Shown here: positions 26,120-33,951 of the stretch, piece after piece | Numbering within the stretch: position 1 is the first letter of the stretch | Layout: each line of letters opens with the position of its first letter | NCBI GenBank assembly: GCA_963677215.1 | Contig: OY781919.1 | Location: forward strand, 2,666,001 to 2,730,000 | Reading direction: 5' to 3' | DNA length: 64,000 bases | DNA from: G963676795 sp963677215 | GTDB lineage: Bacteria; Desulfobacterota; Desulfuromonadia; Desulfuromonadales; Geopsychrobacteraceae | Made by a program: the position numbers and the translations under genes | Notes under the pieces: model-generated | Seen by the model: only the letters and a program-made list of their open reading frames with translations | Database searches by the model: none | Told to the model about the DNA's origin: nothing

Positions 26120-27280
26120 TTGAAAACGCTTACAATTCTTGGTTCGACAGGTTCCATCGGTGTCAGCACCCTGGAGATCGTCGCAGCTTTCCCCGACAGA
26201 TATCGTGTCGCAGCGCTGACTGCAGGGCGAAATATAGACCTTCTGCAGCGTCAGATCGAGCTGTTTCGGCCGCGTATGGCCGCTGTGCAGGATGAGGCTG
26301 ATGCGCAGCGGCTGCGTGATCGCATTGCTGATCCGGATGTCGAGATTCTCAGTGGCGTCGAAGGGCTGATCCGCTGTGCAACTGTGGCTGAGGCGCAGAT
26401 GCTGGTTGCTGCAGTGGTCGGCGCTGCCGGCCTGGTTCCGACCTTTGCCGCGATCAGGGCAGGCAAGGATGTCGCTCTGGCCAATAAGGAAACACTGGTC
26501 ATGGCCGGTGAACTGGTGATGCGTGAAGTCGCCAGACAGAAGGTACGTCTATTGCCGATTGACAGCGAGCATTCAGCGATCTTTCAGGCTTTGGCCGGAC
26601 AGCGTCGTGAGGATGTCAGGAAGCTGATTCTGACAGCGTCCGGTGGCCCTTTCCGCGACTGGGATATCTCCCTTTTTGATACCATTACACCTGCTGAGGC
26701 ACTGGCTCATCCTAATTGGTCGATGGGGCGTAAGATTTCTATTGATTCCGCCACCATGATGAACAAGGGATTGGAGGTCATTGAAGCCTGTTGGTTGTTC
26801 GGTGTTCCGCAAAACATGATTGAGGTCCTGGTTCATCCGCAGAGCATTGTTCATTCGATGGTTGAGTATCTTGATGGTTCGATCATTGCGCAGCTGGGCG
26901 TGCCGGACATGAAGACGCCGATAGCCTATGCTTTGGCCTGGCCGGAACGCCTTGAGCTGTCAATGCCGCCACTTGATTTGTGTCAGACCGCTCAATTATC
27001 CTTTGCCCATCCGGATAATCGACGTTTCCCCTGCCTTGGTCTGGCGTTCAGGGCCCTGGAGTTGGGAGGGACGGCTCCGGCTATCCTCAATGCGGTCAAT
27101 GAGGTTGCGGTTGAGGCCTTTTTGGATGGGCAGCTGTCATTCGTCCAGATTCCGCGCTTGATAGAAGATGTGCTGTCGGTTTGTCAACCTGAGTCGCTGT
27201 CTACAATCGAGCAGGTTCTGAAGATTGATTTGTGGGCACGCACTGAAGCTAGAAAAAGGCTCCAGGGAGGTTTTGCATGA
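26120..27280 (+). CDS. dxr: 1-deoxy-D-xylulose 5-phosphate reductoisomerase
   Basis: Second enzyme of the MEP isoprenoid pathway, converting DXP to 2-C-methyl-D-erythritol 4-phosphate with NADPH. 386 residues. NADPH site LGSTGSIGVSTLEI; metal and substrate motifs LLPIDSEHSAIFQAL, LTASGGPFRDW and MGRKISIDSATMMNKGLE. The start is TTG at 26120, nine bases after the cdsA stop, with GGAGG upstream. The isoprenoid product supplies uppS two genes earlier. Confidence 0.97.
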   Translation: MKTLTILGSTGSIGVSTLEIVAAFPDRYRVAALTAGRNIDLLQRQIELFRPRMAAVQDEADAQRLRDRIADPDVEILSGVEGLIRCATVAEAQMLVAAVVGAAGLVPTFAAIRAGKDVALANKETLVMAGELVMREVARQKVRLLPIDSEHSAIFQALAGQRREDVRKLILTASGGPFRDWDISLFDTITPAEALAHPNWSMGRKISIDSATMMNKGLEVIEACWLFGVPQNMIEVLVHPQSIVHSMVEYLDGSIIAQLGVPDMKTPIAYALAWPERLELSMPPLDLCQTAQLSFAHPDNRRFPCLGLAFRALELGGTAPAILNAVNEVAVEAFLDGQLSFVQIPRLIEDVLSVCQPESLSTIEQVLKIDLWARTEARKRLQGGFA

Positions 27281-28614
27281 TTACAGTTATTGCCGGCATC
27301 CTGATGCTTGGTGTTCTGGTCTTTGTTCATGAGCTGGGTCATTTCGTTGTTGCCAAGCTGTGCGGTGTCAAGGTTCTCAAGTTTTCCCTTGGTTTCGGCC
27401 CGAAGATCGTCGCCAAGCAGTATGGTGAAACAACCTATCAGCTCAGTATCATTCCGCTTGGCGGTTATGTGCAGATGCTTGGCGAGGGGAACGGCGATCA
27501 GGGCGAGGGCTCTGAGCCGGAGGCGGCTGAGGCCGGGAGGTCTTTTGCCAACAAGCCGCTCTCCCGGCGACTGGCTATCGTCGCTGCGGGGCCGATTACC
27601 AATCTGATTTTCCCGCTGATTGTCCTGCCGATCTCCTTTATGATCGGGGTCCAGATGCCGACCTATCTTGAGCAGCCGGCAAGGGTTGGTTATGTCGTTC
27701 CTGAGTCACCGGCTGCTGAGCATGGGTTTCTGGCAGGAGACCTCATCCTGCAGGTCAACCGGGAACCGGTTGCCAGCTGGAACGAGACCAATAAGAGTTT
27801 CGTTACCGAAGCCGGTTCGGCTCTGATCTTCAGCATCGCACGGGATGATGAGCAGCTTGAACTGACCATTCCTGAGGATAACGACAGCCTTGAGGGTCTT
27901 CAAGCTCTGGGCGTGTTGCCGGAACAGACGCCGAGGATCGGTGCCCTGGCTCCTGGGATGCCTGCGTCGATTGCCGGTCTGCAGGCTGGCGATCTGATTT
28001 TGAGCGTTGGCGGGCACGAAATCTCCTCTTGGTATCAACTCTCCGGAGTCATTCAGGAGATCGGCGCTCATGAGACCGAGGTCCTGATCGAGCGCAGCGG
28101 TCAGCAGCTCGCAGTGCAGATCAAGCCGGCCCAGACGGACGGGCAAGGGAACTACCTGCTCGGTATCGGTCCTCAGGCCGAGCTGATGACACAGCGCTAT
28201 GGGGTAGGCGCAGCCATCAGCCAGGGAGCCCGAAGAACCTGGGAACTGGTCGATCTGACGATTGTCTTCGTGCAGAAGATGTTTACCGGTAGTGTCTCCG
28301 CCAAGAATGTCGGCGGCCCGATCACTGTCGTTCAGGTTGCGGGGCAGGCCGCCCAGTCAGGGATTTCCGCGATTTTTTCCGTACTGGCGTTTATTTCCAT
28401 TCAGCTCGGCATCCTGAATCTGTTGCCTATCCCGATTCTGGATGGTGGTCATATCCTGTTCTATCTGATCGAAATTATCTTCCGCCGCCCGGTGTCCTTC
28501 CGAGTCAGGGAGATCTCTCAGCAGGTCGGCATGGCTCTGTTGCTGTTGCTGATGGTGCTGGCTTTTTATAACGATATCGACAGGATCGTCGGTTTCTCGA
28601 GGTTGTTTGGCTGA
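27277..28614 (+). CDS. rseP: RseP-type site-2 membrane metalloprotease
   Basis: Intramembrane zinc protease that cleaves membrane-bound anti-sigma factors and signal-peptide remnants. 445 residues. Zinc motif HELGHF in the first helix (about residue 13-18). Two tandem PDZ domains lie at about 120-200 and 205-285 (RVGYVVPESPAAEHGFLAGD; RIGALAPGMPASIAGLQAGD). The third metal ligand is in NLLPIPILDGGHILFY. The start overlaps the dxr stop by four bases (ATGA). Its substrate in this organism is not shown here; no rseA is present in the window. Confidence 0.95.
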   Translation: MITVIAGILMLGVLVFVHELGHFVVAKLCGVKVLKFSLGFGPKIVAKQYGETTYQLSIIPLGGYVQMLGEGNGDQGEGSEPEAAEAGRSFANKPLSRRLAIVAAGPITNLIFPLIVLPISFMIGVQMPTYLEQPARVGYVVPESPAAEHGFLAGDLILQVNREPVASWNETNKSFVTEAGSALIFSIARDDEQLELTIPEDNDSLEGLQALGVLPEQTPRIGALAPGMPASIAGLQAGDLILSVGGHEISSWYQLSGVIQEIGAHETEVLIERSGQQLAVQIKPAQTDGQGNYLLGIGPQAELMTQRYGVGAAISQGARRTWELVDLTIVFVQKMFTGSVSAKNVGGPITVVQVAGQAAQSGISAIFSVLAFISIQLGILNLLPIPILDGGHILFYLIEIIFRRPVSFRVREISQQVGMALLLLLMVLAFYNDIDRIVGFSRLFG

Positions 28615-29345
28615 TGATGGTGAAAGATTTACGCGTCCTGGCGCTCGATAGCTCGTCTCTGACCGGCAGTATTGCCCTCTGTCAGGGGGAACTGCTGGTG
28701 GCAGAATCGCTGCTGAACGTGCGCAGCACTCACAGTGAAAAGCTGCTTCAGCAGATTGATCTGCTGTTGGGTGAGGCCGGCTGGACTCTCGCTGATATTG
28801 ATCTCTATGCGGTTGTCACAGGTCCGGGCTCCTTTACCGGCTTGCGCATTGGGCTGGCAACGATCAACGGTCTGGCGCAGGTCCATGGTAAGCCGGTCAT
28901 CGGTGTGACCTCGCTGTCTGCCGTGGCGATGAATCTGCCGTTGCTTGAAGATCCGTTCTGTGTCTTTCTGGATGCCCGCAAGAAAGAAGTCTATGCTCAG
29001 CTTTTTCATTGGCAGGATGGTCAGCTGACCGCTGTGGCTGAACCGACAGTCTGCCCACCTCGGGACTTGCTAGATAGTCTGGATCAGCGCAGGGTCGCTC
29101 TGGTCGGCGACGGGGTGCGGCTCTATCGCTCCCTGGTAGACGAACTGCTTGGTGAAAGGGCCCAGATTCCGCCTTCCTGCTGTCATCAGATTCGGGCTGC
29201 CAACGCCGCCTGGCTGGCTCTGCACGAATATTGCCAAAGTGGCGGAAACTGTCTTGAGATGCCACTCCCGACCTATGTCAGGCCTTCTGATGCCGAGCTG
29301 AATCTGGGTGCCAGAGCGAGTCGTTCTTCAGGGGTTAATAGTTGA
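28614..29345 (+). CDS. tsaB: tRNA threonylcarbamoyladenosine biosynthesis protein TsaB
   Basis: ASKHA-fold partner of TsaD and TsaE in adding the t6A modification at tRNA position 37. 243 residues. It shows the N-terminal LALDSSSLTGSIALCQG and the family signature TGPGSFTGLRIGLATINGLA. It starts at ATG 28614 overlapping the rseP stop (28617 is a second in-frame ATG), so it is coupled to the operon. TsaB lacks the metal site of TsaD, consistent with a scaffolding role. Confidence 0.94.
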   Translation: MMVKDLRVLALDSSSLTGSIALCQGELLVAESLLNVRSTHSEKLLQQIDLLLGEAGWTLADIDLYAVVTGPGSFTGLRIGLATINGLAQVHGKPVIGVTSLSAVAMNLPLLEDPFCVFLDARKKEVYAQLFHWQDGQLTAVAEPTVCPPRDLLDSLDQRRVALVGDGVRLYRSLVDELLGERAQIPPSCCHQIRAANAAWLALHEYCQSGGNCLEMPLPTYVRPSDAELNLGARASRSSGVNS

Positions 29346-29410
29346 CAATTCGGCTTCGATTTGGTTAATTGAAAGTGTCATTTTCACACATTCTTAAAGC
29401 GGAGGAGCCA

Positions 29411-29629
29411 ATGGAAATTGAACAGTCTCTGTTGCAGGACCTAATCGAAACAAATCCCCGTTTCCGCATGCTTTACGAAGAACACAGCATTTTCGAAAAA
29501 CAGCTTGACGAGTACGAAAATAAGTCTTATCTCTCCCCTCAGGAAGAACTCGAAGTGTCTAAAGTGAAAAAAATGAAATTAGCCGGCCGTGACGAGATGG
29601 AAAGGATTGTGCAGACTGCTCATGCCTGA
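29411..29629 (+). CDS. DUF465/YdcH-family small protein
   Basis: 72-residue, highly charged, helical protein. It resembles DUF465 (YdcH) through NPRFRMLYEEHSIFEKQLDE and the lysine-rich KVKKMKLAGRDEMERIV, a likely antiparallel coiled-coil hairpin. Function is unknown in the family. ATG 29411 is chosen because GCGGAGGAG lies just upstream; the frame extends to 29369 without a ribosome site. It is the last gene before a strong terminator. Confidence 0.82.
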   Translation: MEIEQSLLQDLIETNPRFRMLYEEHSIFEKQLDEYENKSYLSPQEELEVSKVKKMKLAGRDEMERIVQTAHA

Positions 29630-29656
29630 CCCCAGTCTTGAAAACGGGGTGATAGA

Positions 29657-29703
29657 TACAGCAAAGGGTTTAAGCTGCGGCTTAAGCCCTTTGCTGTATT
29701 TTT
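29657..29703 (+). terminator. Strong terminator after the DUF465 gene
   Basis: A 19-bp stem (29657-29675 with 29680-29698) containing one T-G wobble, loop TGCG, followed by a T-rich tail. It ends the uppS-to-DUF465 transcript ahead of ilvB. Confidence 0.92.
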
Positions 29704-29799
29704 CTGACCTTGTCGTAGCGCTTATGCTGTTGCATGGCGATGGGACGAACGAAACACGTCTTTTCAGCGGCAGTTCAATTACACAAAACATAGGAAATC

Positions 29800-31500
29800 A
29801 TGATGGAATTAACCGGATCTCAGATCCTTCTCGAAGCGTTGAAGTGTGAAGGTGTCGAAACCATTTTCGGCTACCCGGGTGGGGCCGTCATCAATATCTA
29901 CGATGACCTTTATGACTGCTCTATCAATCATATTCTGACCCGACACGAACAGGCGGCTGTCCATGCTGCTGATGGTTATGCCCGCTGCACCGGCAAGGTC
30001 GGTGTTGCTCTTGCGACCAGTGGGCCTGGTGCGACGAACACCGTAACCGGTATTGCGACCGCCTACATGGATTCTATTCCGATGGTCATCATCACCGGTC
30101 AGGTGCCGACCCCGTTGATCGGCAATGACGCTTTCCAGGAAGCTGACATGTGCGGGATTACCCGTCCCTGCACCAAGCACAACTTTCTGGTCAAGGATGT
30201 TCGTGATCTGGCCAAAACCATCAAAGAGGCCTTTTATATCGCCCGGACCGGCCGTCCTGGTCCGGTTCTGGTCGATCTGCCGAAGGACGTACAGATCAGC
30301 AAATGCAAGTTCGTTTACCCTGATTCGGTCAACCTGCGTGGCTATAAACCGACCTACAGCGGCAATCCGCGCCAGATCGAAAAAGCTGCCAGGATGATAG
30401 CTCAGGCGAAACGACCGGTTCTTTATGTCGGCGGTGGCATCAACCTGTCCGGGGCCAATGAAGAGCTGCGCAAGCTTGCCGAGATGGCCCGTATCCCGGT
30501 GACGACTACCCTGATGGCGATGTCGGCATTCCCCCAGCAGCACGAACTGGCCCTCGGTATGCTCGGCATGCACGGAACCTTTTATGCCAACATGTCGGTC
30601 ACCGAATGTGATCTGCTGATTGCTGTCGGTGCCCGTTTCGATGATCGCGTGACCGGTCGGATTGACTGTTTTGCAGACAAGGCCAGGATCATTCATGTCG
30701 ATATCGATCCGACAACGATTCGCAAGAACGTCGAAGTCGACCTGCCGATCGTCGGCGATCTGAAGGATGTGCTCGACAAACTGTGTCAGTGTCTCGAACA
30801 GACCCCGGAGCAGTTGCACGCGTTGCAGCAGGCAACCGAAGCCTGGCGTGATACCATCGCCGGGTGGAAAGAAAGTCATCCGATGTCCTATCGCTCAACC
30901 AAGTCGATCATCAAGCCGCAGTACGTTATCGAAAAGCTGCGTGAGCTGACCGAGGATGATGCGATTGTGACCACCGAGGTCGGCCAGCACCAGATGTGGA
31001 CCGCCCAGTTCTTCAGCTTCAGTCAGCCGCGGACCTTCCTGACCTCTGGCGGGCTGGGGACCATGGGCTTCGGGCTGCCGGCGGCACTTGGCGCTCAGGC
31101 CGCCTATCCGGACCGGCAGGTCATCGATATCTCCGGTGACGGATCGTTTCAGATGAATTCTCAGGAACTGGCTACCCTGGTTCAGTATGGCCTGCCGGTC
31201 AAGATCGCCATCCTCAACAATAACTATCTTGGGATGGTGCGTCAGTGGCAACAATTGTTCTTCGACAAACGCTATAGTCAGACCCCGATGGAACTGCCGA
31301 TCGATTTCGTCAAACTTGCCGAGGCCTATGGTGCAACCGGACTGCAGGCAACCAAGGTCGAAGAGGTTGAAGAGGTGATCCGTAAGGCACTAGCTACCCC
31401 CGGACCTGTTCTGATGAACTTCAAGGTTGCCCGAGATGAGAACGTCATGCCGATGGTTCCAGCCGGTAAGGCGATTCATGAGATGGTTCTGGCGTCCTGA
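29800..31500 (+). CDS. ilvB: Acetolactate synthase large subunit
   Basis: Thiamine-diphosphate enzyme condensing pyruvate with pyruvate or 2-ketobutyrate, the first common step to valine, leucine and isoleucine. 566 residues. The catalytic Glu is in LTRHEQAAVHAADGYAR. The TPP motif is DISGDGSFQMNSQELATL to NNNYLGMVRQWQ. FAD and central domains are intact. The start is one of two adjacent ATGs (29800 or 29803). ilvN follows after 40 bases as its regulatory subunit. Confidence 0.97.
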   Translation: MMELTGSQILLEALKCEGVETIFGYPGGAVINIYDDLYDCSINHILTRHEQAAVHAADGYARCTGKVGVALATSGPGATNTVTGIATAYMDSIPMVIITGQVPTPLIGNDAFQEADMCGITRPCTKHNFLVKDVRDLAKTIKEAFYIARTGRPGPVLVDLPKDVQISKCKFVYPDSVNLRGYKPTYSGNPRQIEKAARMIAQAKRPVLYVGGGINLSGANEELRKLAEMARIPVTTTLMAMSAFPQQHELALGMLGMHGTFYANMSVTECDLLIAVGARFDDRVTGRIDCFADKARIIHVDIDPTTIRKNVEVDLPIVGDLKDVLDKLCQCLEQTPEQLHALQQATEAWRDTIAGWKESHPMSYRSTKSIIKPQYVIEKLRELTEDDAIVTTEVGQHQMWTAQFFSFSQPRTFLTSGGLGTMGFGLPAALGAQAAYPDRQVIDISGDGSFQMNSQELATLVQYGLPVKIAILNNNYLGMVRQWQQLFFDKRYSQTPMELPIDFVKLAEAYGATGLQATKVEEVEEVIRKALATPGPVLMNFKVARDENVMPMVPAGKAIHEMVLAS

Positions 31501-31540
31501 TTTTTTTAATACGACCCTTTGTCGGGTTGGAGGAATATAG

Positions 31541-32029
31541 ATGAAACACACAATTTCTGTTCTTGTTGAAAATGAATTCGGTGCCCTGTCGCGTATCTCC
31601 GGACTGTTCTCCGGGCGTGGCTTCAATATCGAGAGCCTCTCTGTCGCTCCGACCCTGGATCCAGAAGTCTCCCGCATGACGATCGTCACCAGGGGAGATG
31701 ACCGGATCCTGGAGCAGATCACCAAGCAGCTCAATAAGCTGATTTCAACGATCAAGGTTGTTGATTTTACCGGAGAAGATTTTCTCGAACGTGAGCTGGC
31801 CCTGGTCAAGGTATCGACAGATGCCGAGAACCGTGCTGAAGCGTTGAGGATCGTCGATATTTTCAGAGCCAAGGTTGTCGATGTGACACCGAAATCCTAC
31901 ACCATTGAAATTACCGGCGCTCCGGCCAAGGTTGACGGCATTATCGAGCTGCTGCGTCCGATGGGAATCAAGGAGATTGTTCGTTCCGGTCCGATCGCTA
32001 TCGGTCGTTCCAAGACTGTCGCAGGTTAA
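31541..32029 (+). CDS. ilvN: Acetolactate synthase small (regulatory) subunit
   Basis: 162-residue regulatory subunit giving valine feedback control to IlvB. The N-terminal ACT domain reads ISVLVENEFGALSRISGLFSGRGFNIESL. A second ACT-like domain covers about 80-160. ATG 31541 follows GTTGGAGGAATATAG. psd starts only 28 bases downstream; ilvC, which sits between ilvN and psd in Geobacter as I recall, is absent here. Confidence 0.97.
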   Translation: MKHTISVLVENEFGALSRISGLFSGRGFNIESLSVAPTLDPEVSRMTIVTRGDDRILEQITKQLNKLISTIKVVDFTGEDFLERELALVKVSTDAENRAEALRIVDIFRAKVVDVTPKSYTIEITGAPAKVDGIIELLRPMGIKEIVRSGPIAIGRSKTVAG

Positions 32030-32057
32030 TGCAACCTTTACCCGAAAGAGCTCTGCA

Positions 32058-32702
32058 ATGAAAAATCAGAACCAACCCATTGCCCTGGAAGGCTATCCCT
32101 TCATCGGTCTGTTTGCCTTCGTAACGCTGGTTTTTGCACTGCTGGGATGGACCCTTCTGACCATTCTCCTGCTGGCGTTGACGTTGTTCAGCGTCTACTT
32201 CTTCCGCAACCCGGAACGCGTTGTTCCGGCCGGAGACAAGCTGATCGTCGCTCCGGCGGATGGCAAGGTGATTTTTGTCGGCGAGGTTGACGAAGAGCGC
32301 TACTTCACTGAGCGGGTCACCAAGGTCAGTATTTTTATGTCGGTTTTCAACGTGCATGTCAACAGGGTTCCCTGTTCGGGCAAGGTCGTAGATATGTTCT
32401 ACAACAAGGGGCAGTTCGTTAATGCATCCTATGACAAGGCCAGTAAGGTCAATGAACAGTCGGGGATTCTGCTCGAAGTTGAGAATGGAGAAAAGATTCT
32501 TTTCGTTCAGATCGCCGGGTTGATCGCAAGACGGATTGTCACCTATCCTGTCATTGGCGATCTGCTGAAGCGTGGTGAGCGTTATGGTCTGATCCGCTTC
32601 GGTTCGCGTGTAGATCTCTATTTCCCCAAAACCTTTGATGTTGCCGTAACCCTTGGTGAGCATACGGTCGCCGGTGAAACGGTCATAGGGACGCTCTCGT
32701 GA
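32058..32702 (+). CDS. psd: Phosphatidylserine decarboxylase proenzyme
   Basis: Pyruvoyl-dependent enzyme turning phosphatidylserine into phosphatidylethanolamine at the inner membrane. 214 residues, the short form of the family. A hydrophobic N-terminal segment (FIGLFAFVTLVFALLGWTLL) is followed by FFRNPERVVP and PADGKVIFVGEV. The self-cleavage Gly-Ser is in IRFGSRVDLYFP near the C-terminus. ATG 32058 gives the family start; the longer frame from 31905 is ilvN shadow. The 3' end overlaps pssA by four bases, coupling the two consecutive steps. Confidence 0.95.
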   Translation: MKNQNQPIALEGYPFIGLFAFVTLVFALLGWTLLTILLLALTLFSVYFFRNPERVVPAGDKLIVAPADGKVIFVGEVDEERYFTERVTKVSIFMSVFNVHVNRVPCSGKVVDMFYNKGQFVNASYDKASKVNEQSGILLEVENGEKILFVQIAGLIARRIVTYPVIGDLLKRGERYGLIRFGSRVDLYFPKTFDVAVTLGEHTVAGETVIGTLS

Positions 32703-33505
32703 TTGATGATACTTCGAAGGCTGAAAAGCGTGAAAATTTGCGCAAGGGTGTCTACATCCTGCCCAATCTGATTACCGCCTGCGGTCTCTTTTCCGGCTTT
32801 TATGTCATTATTGCCGCGACGGATGGCAATTTTCTGCGAGCTGCCTGGTTTATTCTGCTGGCCGCTATTTTCGATGGGATGGATGGCAAGGTTGCCCGTC
32901 TGACCGGCACTTCAAGCAAGTTCGGTGTTGAATTGGACTCTCTTGCTGATGTCATAGCCTTTGGTGTGGCACCAGGCGTGCTGCTCTATGTCTGGGCCCT
33001 GCGCCCTTTCGGCAAACTCGGCTGGCTGGCTGCGTTTGTTTATGTTATCTGCGGGGCGCTGCGTCTGGCCCGTTTCAACGTACAGGTGGCAACCGTTGAG
33101 TCGCGGCGATTTGTCGGCATGCCGATTCCTGCTGCCGCCTGCATCGTCGCCACCTGTGTTATGTTGTTTTATGAGCTTGGGGGCACGGGGACCATCAAGA
33201 AATTTTCGATGGTCGTGCTGGTCTTTCTGCTCGCTTTCCTGATGGTCAGTAACGTCAAATACCTTTCGCTGAAAGACCCGGAGCTGTTCAAGCGGCAGCC
33301 GTTTATCATGTTGGTGCTGGCGATCATTCTGCTGATCGTTATTGTTGCCAAGCCCGAGGTGATGCTGTTTCTGATCGGTATGGTCTATATGGTCTCAGGT
33401 CCGGTGCTCTATCTTCTGGAATTGCGCAAGCGCCAGCGCAGATGTAAGGATAGGGGCATCTCGGAATCGGCAGCTGTAGCGCAGGACCCGGATAAAATGA
33501 CTTGA
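32699..33505 (+). CDS. pssA: CDP-diacylglycerol-serine O-phosphatidyltransferase
   Basis: Membrane enzyme joining serine to CDP-diacylglycerol (the CdsA product) to make phosphatidylserine for Psd. 268 residues with several membrane helices. The CDP-alcohol phosphotransferase signature is complete in DGKVARLTGTSSKFGVELDS followed by LAD. The start is GTG at 32699, overlapping the psd stop. The stop codon overlaps the -35 box of the predicted leuA T-box promoter. Confidence 0.95.
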   Translation: MIDDTSKAEKRENLRKGVYILPNLITACGLFSGFYVIIAATDGNFLRAAWFILLAAIFDGMDGKVARLTGTSSKFGVELDSLADVIAFGVAPGVLLYVWALRPFGKLGWLAAFVYVICGALRLARFNVQVATVESRRFVGMPIPAAACIVATCVMLFYELGGTGTIKKFSMVVLVFLLAFLMVSNVKYLSLKDPELFKRQPFIMLVLAIILLIVIVAKPEVMLFLIGMVYMVSGPVLYLLELRKRQRRCKDRGISESAAVAQDPDKMT

Positions 33506-33531
33506 CTTGTCGGGTCGAATTAGGGTTGTAT
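33502..33531 (+). promoter_or_regulatory. Predicted promoter of the leuA T-box transcript
   Basis: TTGACT and TTGTAT with 18-base spacing. The -35 box overlaps the pssA stop codon, so transcription would begin a few bases before the T-box stem I. Confidence 0.45.
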
Positions 33532-33550
33532 CAATCTATTGTGCAAATGC

Positions 33551-33790
33551 GATGAAGAGGAGTAGTAAGTGTTCCCTCCCGTTTCAGAGAGCCGGTGGCC
33601 GCTGCGAACCGGTACGGAAGGTCACTGAACTCGCCTTGGAGCAGCAGTGGATGAACCCGTCAGGGTTAGTTCCTGCCGTGAGCCTGCGTAAAGGGCCAAA
33701 GAAGGTTTGCAGTTCAGGCTGTGAACAAATCAGGGTGGTACCGCGAAGTGAAGCTCTCGCCCCTGTCTGACAGGGGGGAGGGCTTTTTTA
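33551..33790 (+). promoter_or_regulatory. T-box leader (predicted leucine-specific) controlling leuA
   Basis: tRNA-sensing riboregulator that occupies most of the 446-base pssA-leuA gap. The T-box core AGGGTGGTACCGCG is at 33732-33745. Stem I features are an AGTA-type bulge (GAGGAGTAGTAAG, 33557-33569), a distal CAGAGAGCCGGTGG region, and a probable specifier CTC (Leu) at 33630-33632 in GAACTCGCCTTGG. A terminator follows: CTCTCGCCCCTG pairs imperfectly with CAGGGGGGAG, ending in a T run at 33784-33789. Uncharged tRNA-Leu would stabilise the antiterminator and switch on leuACD. The specifier is my reading; the T-box core is unmistakable. Confidence 0.92.
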
Positions 33791-33951
33791 TTTGAAGCTT
33801 CAGGCGCATATTCTTGCTGGCCTGAATGAACGACGAAAGGGGGTGGTTCTGAAGTGGAATCCGACCTGGGTGAGCTAGAAAACGGTACAAAGTGGATAAA
33901 CCTCGAACTGCCCCGAACTGTATGATGGGCTGCTGAACAAAGGAGTCTGAC

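Noticed and set aside
33507..33770. 87-residue open frame in the pssA-leuA gap
   Set aside because: It coincides with the T-box leader, has atypical composition and no family resemblance.
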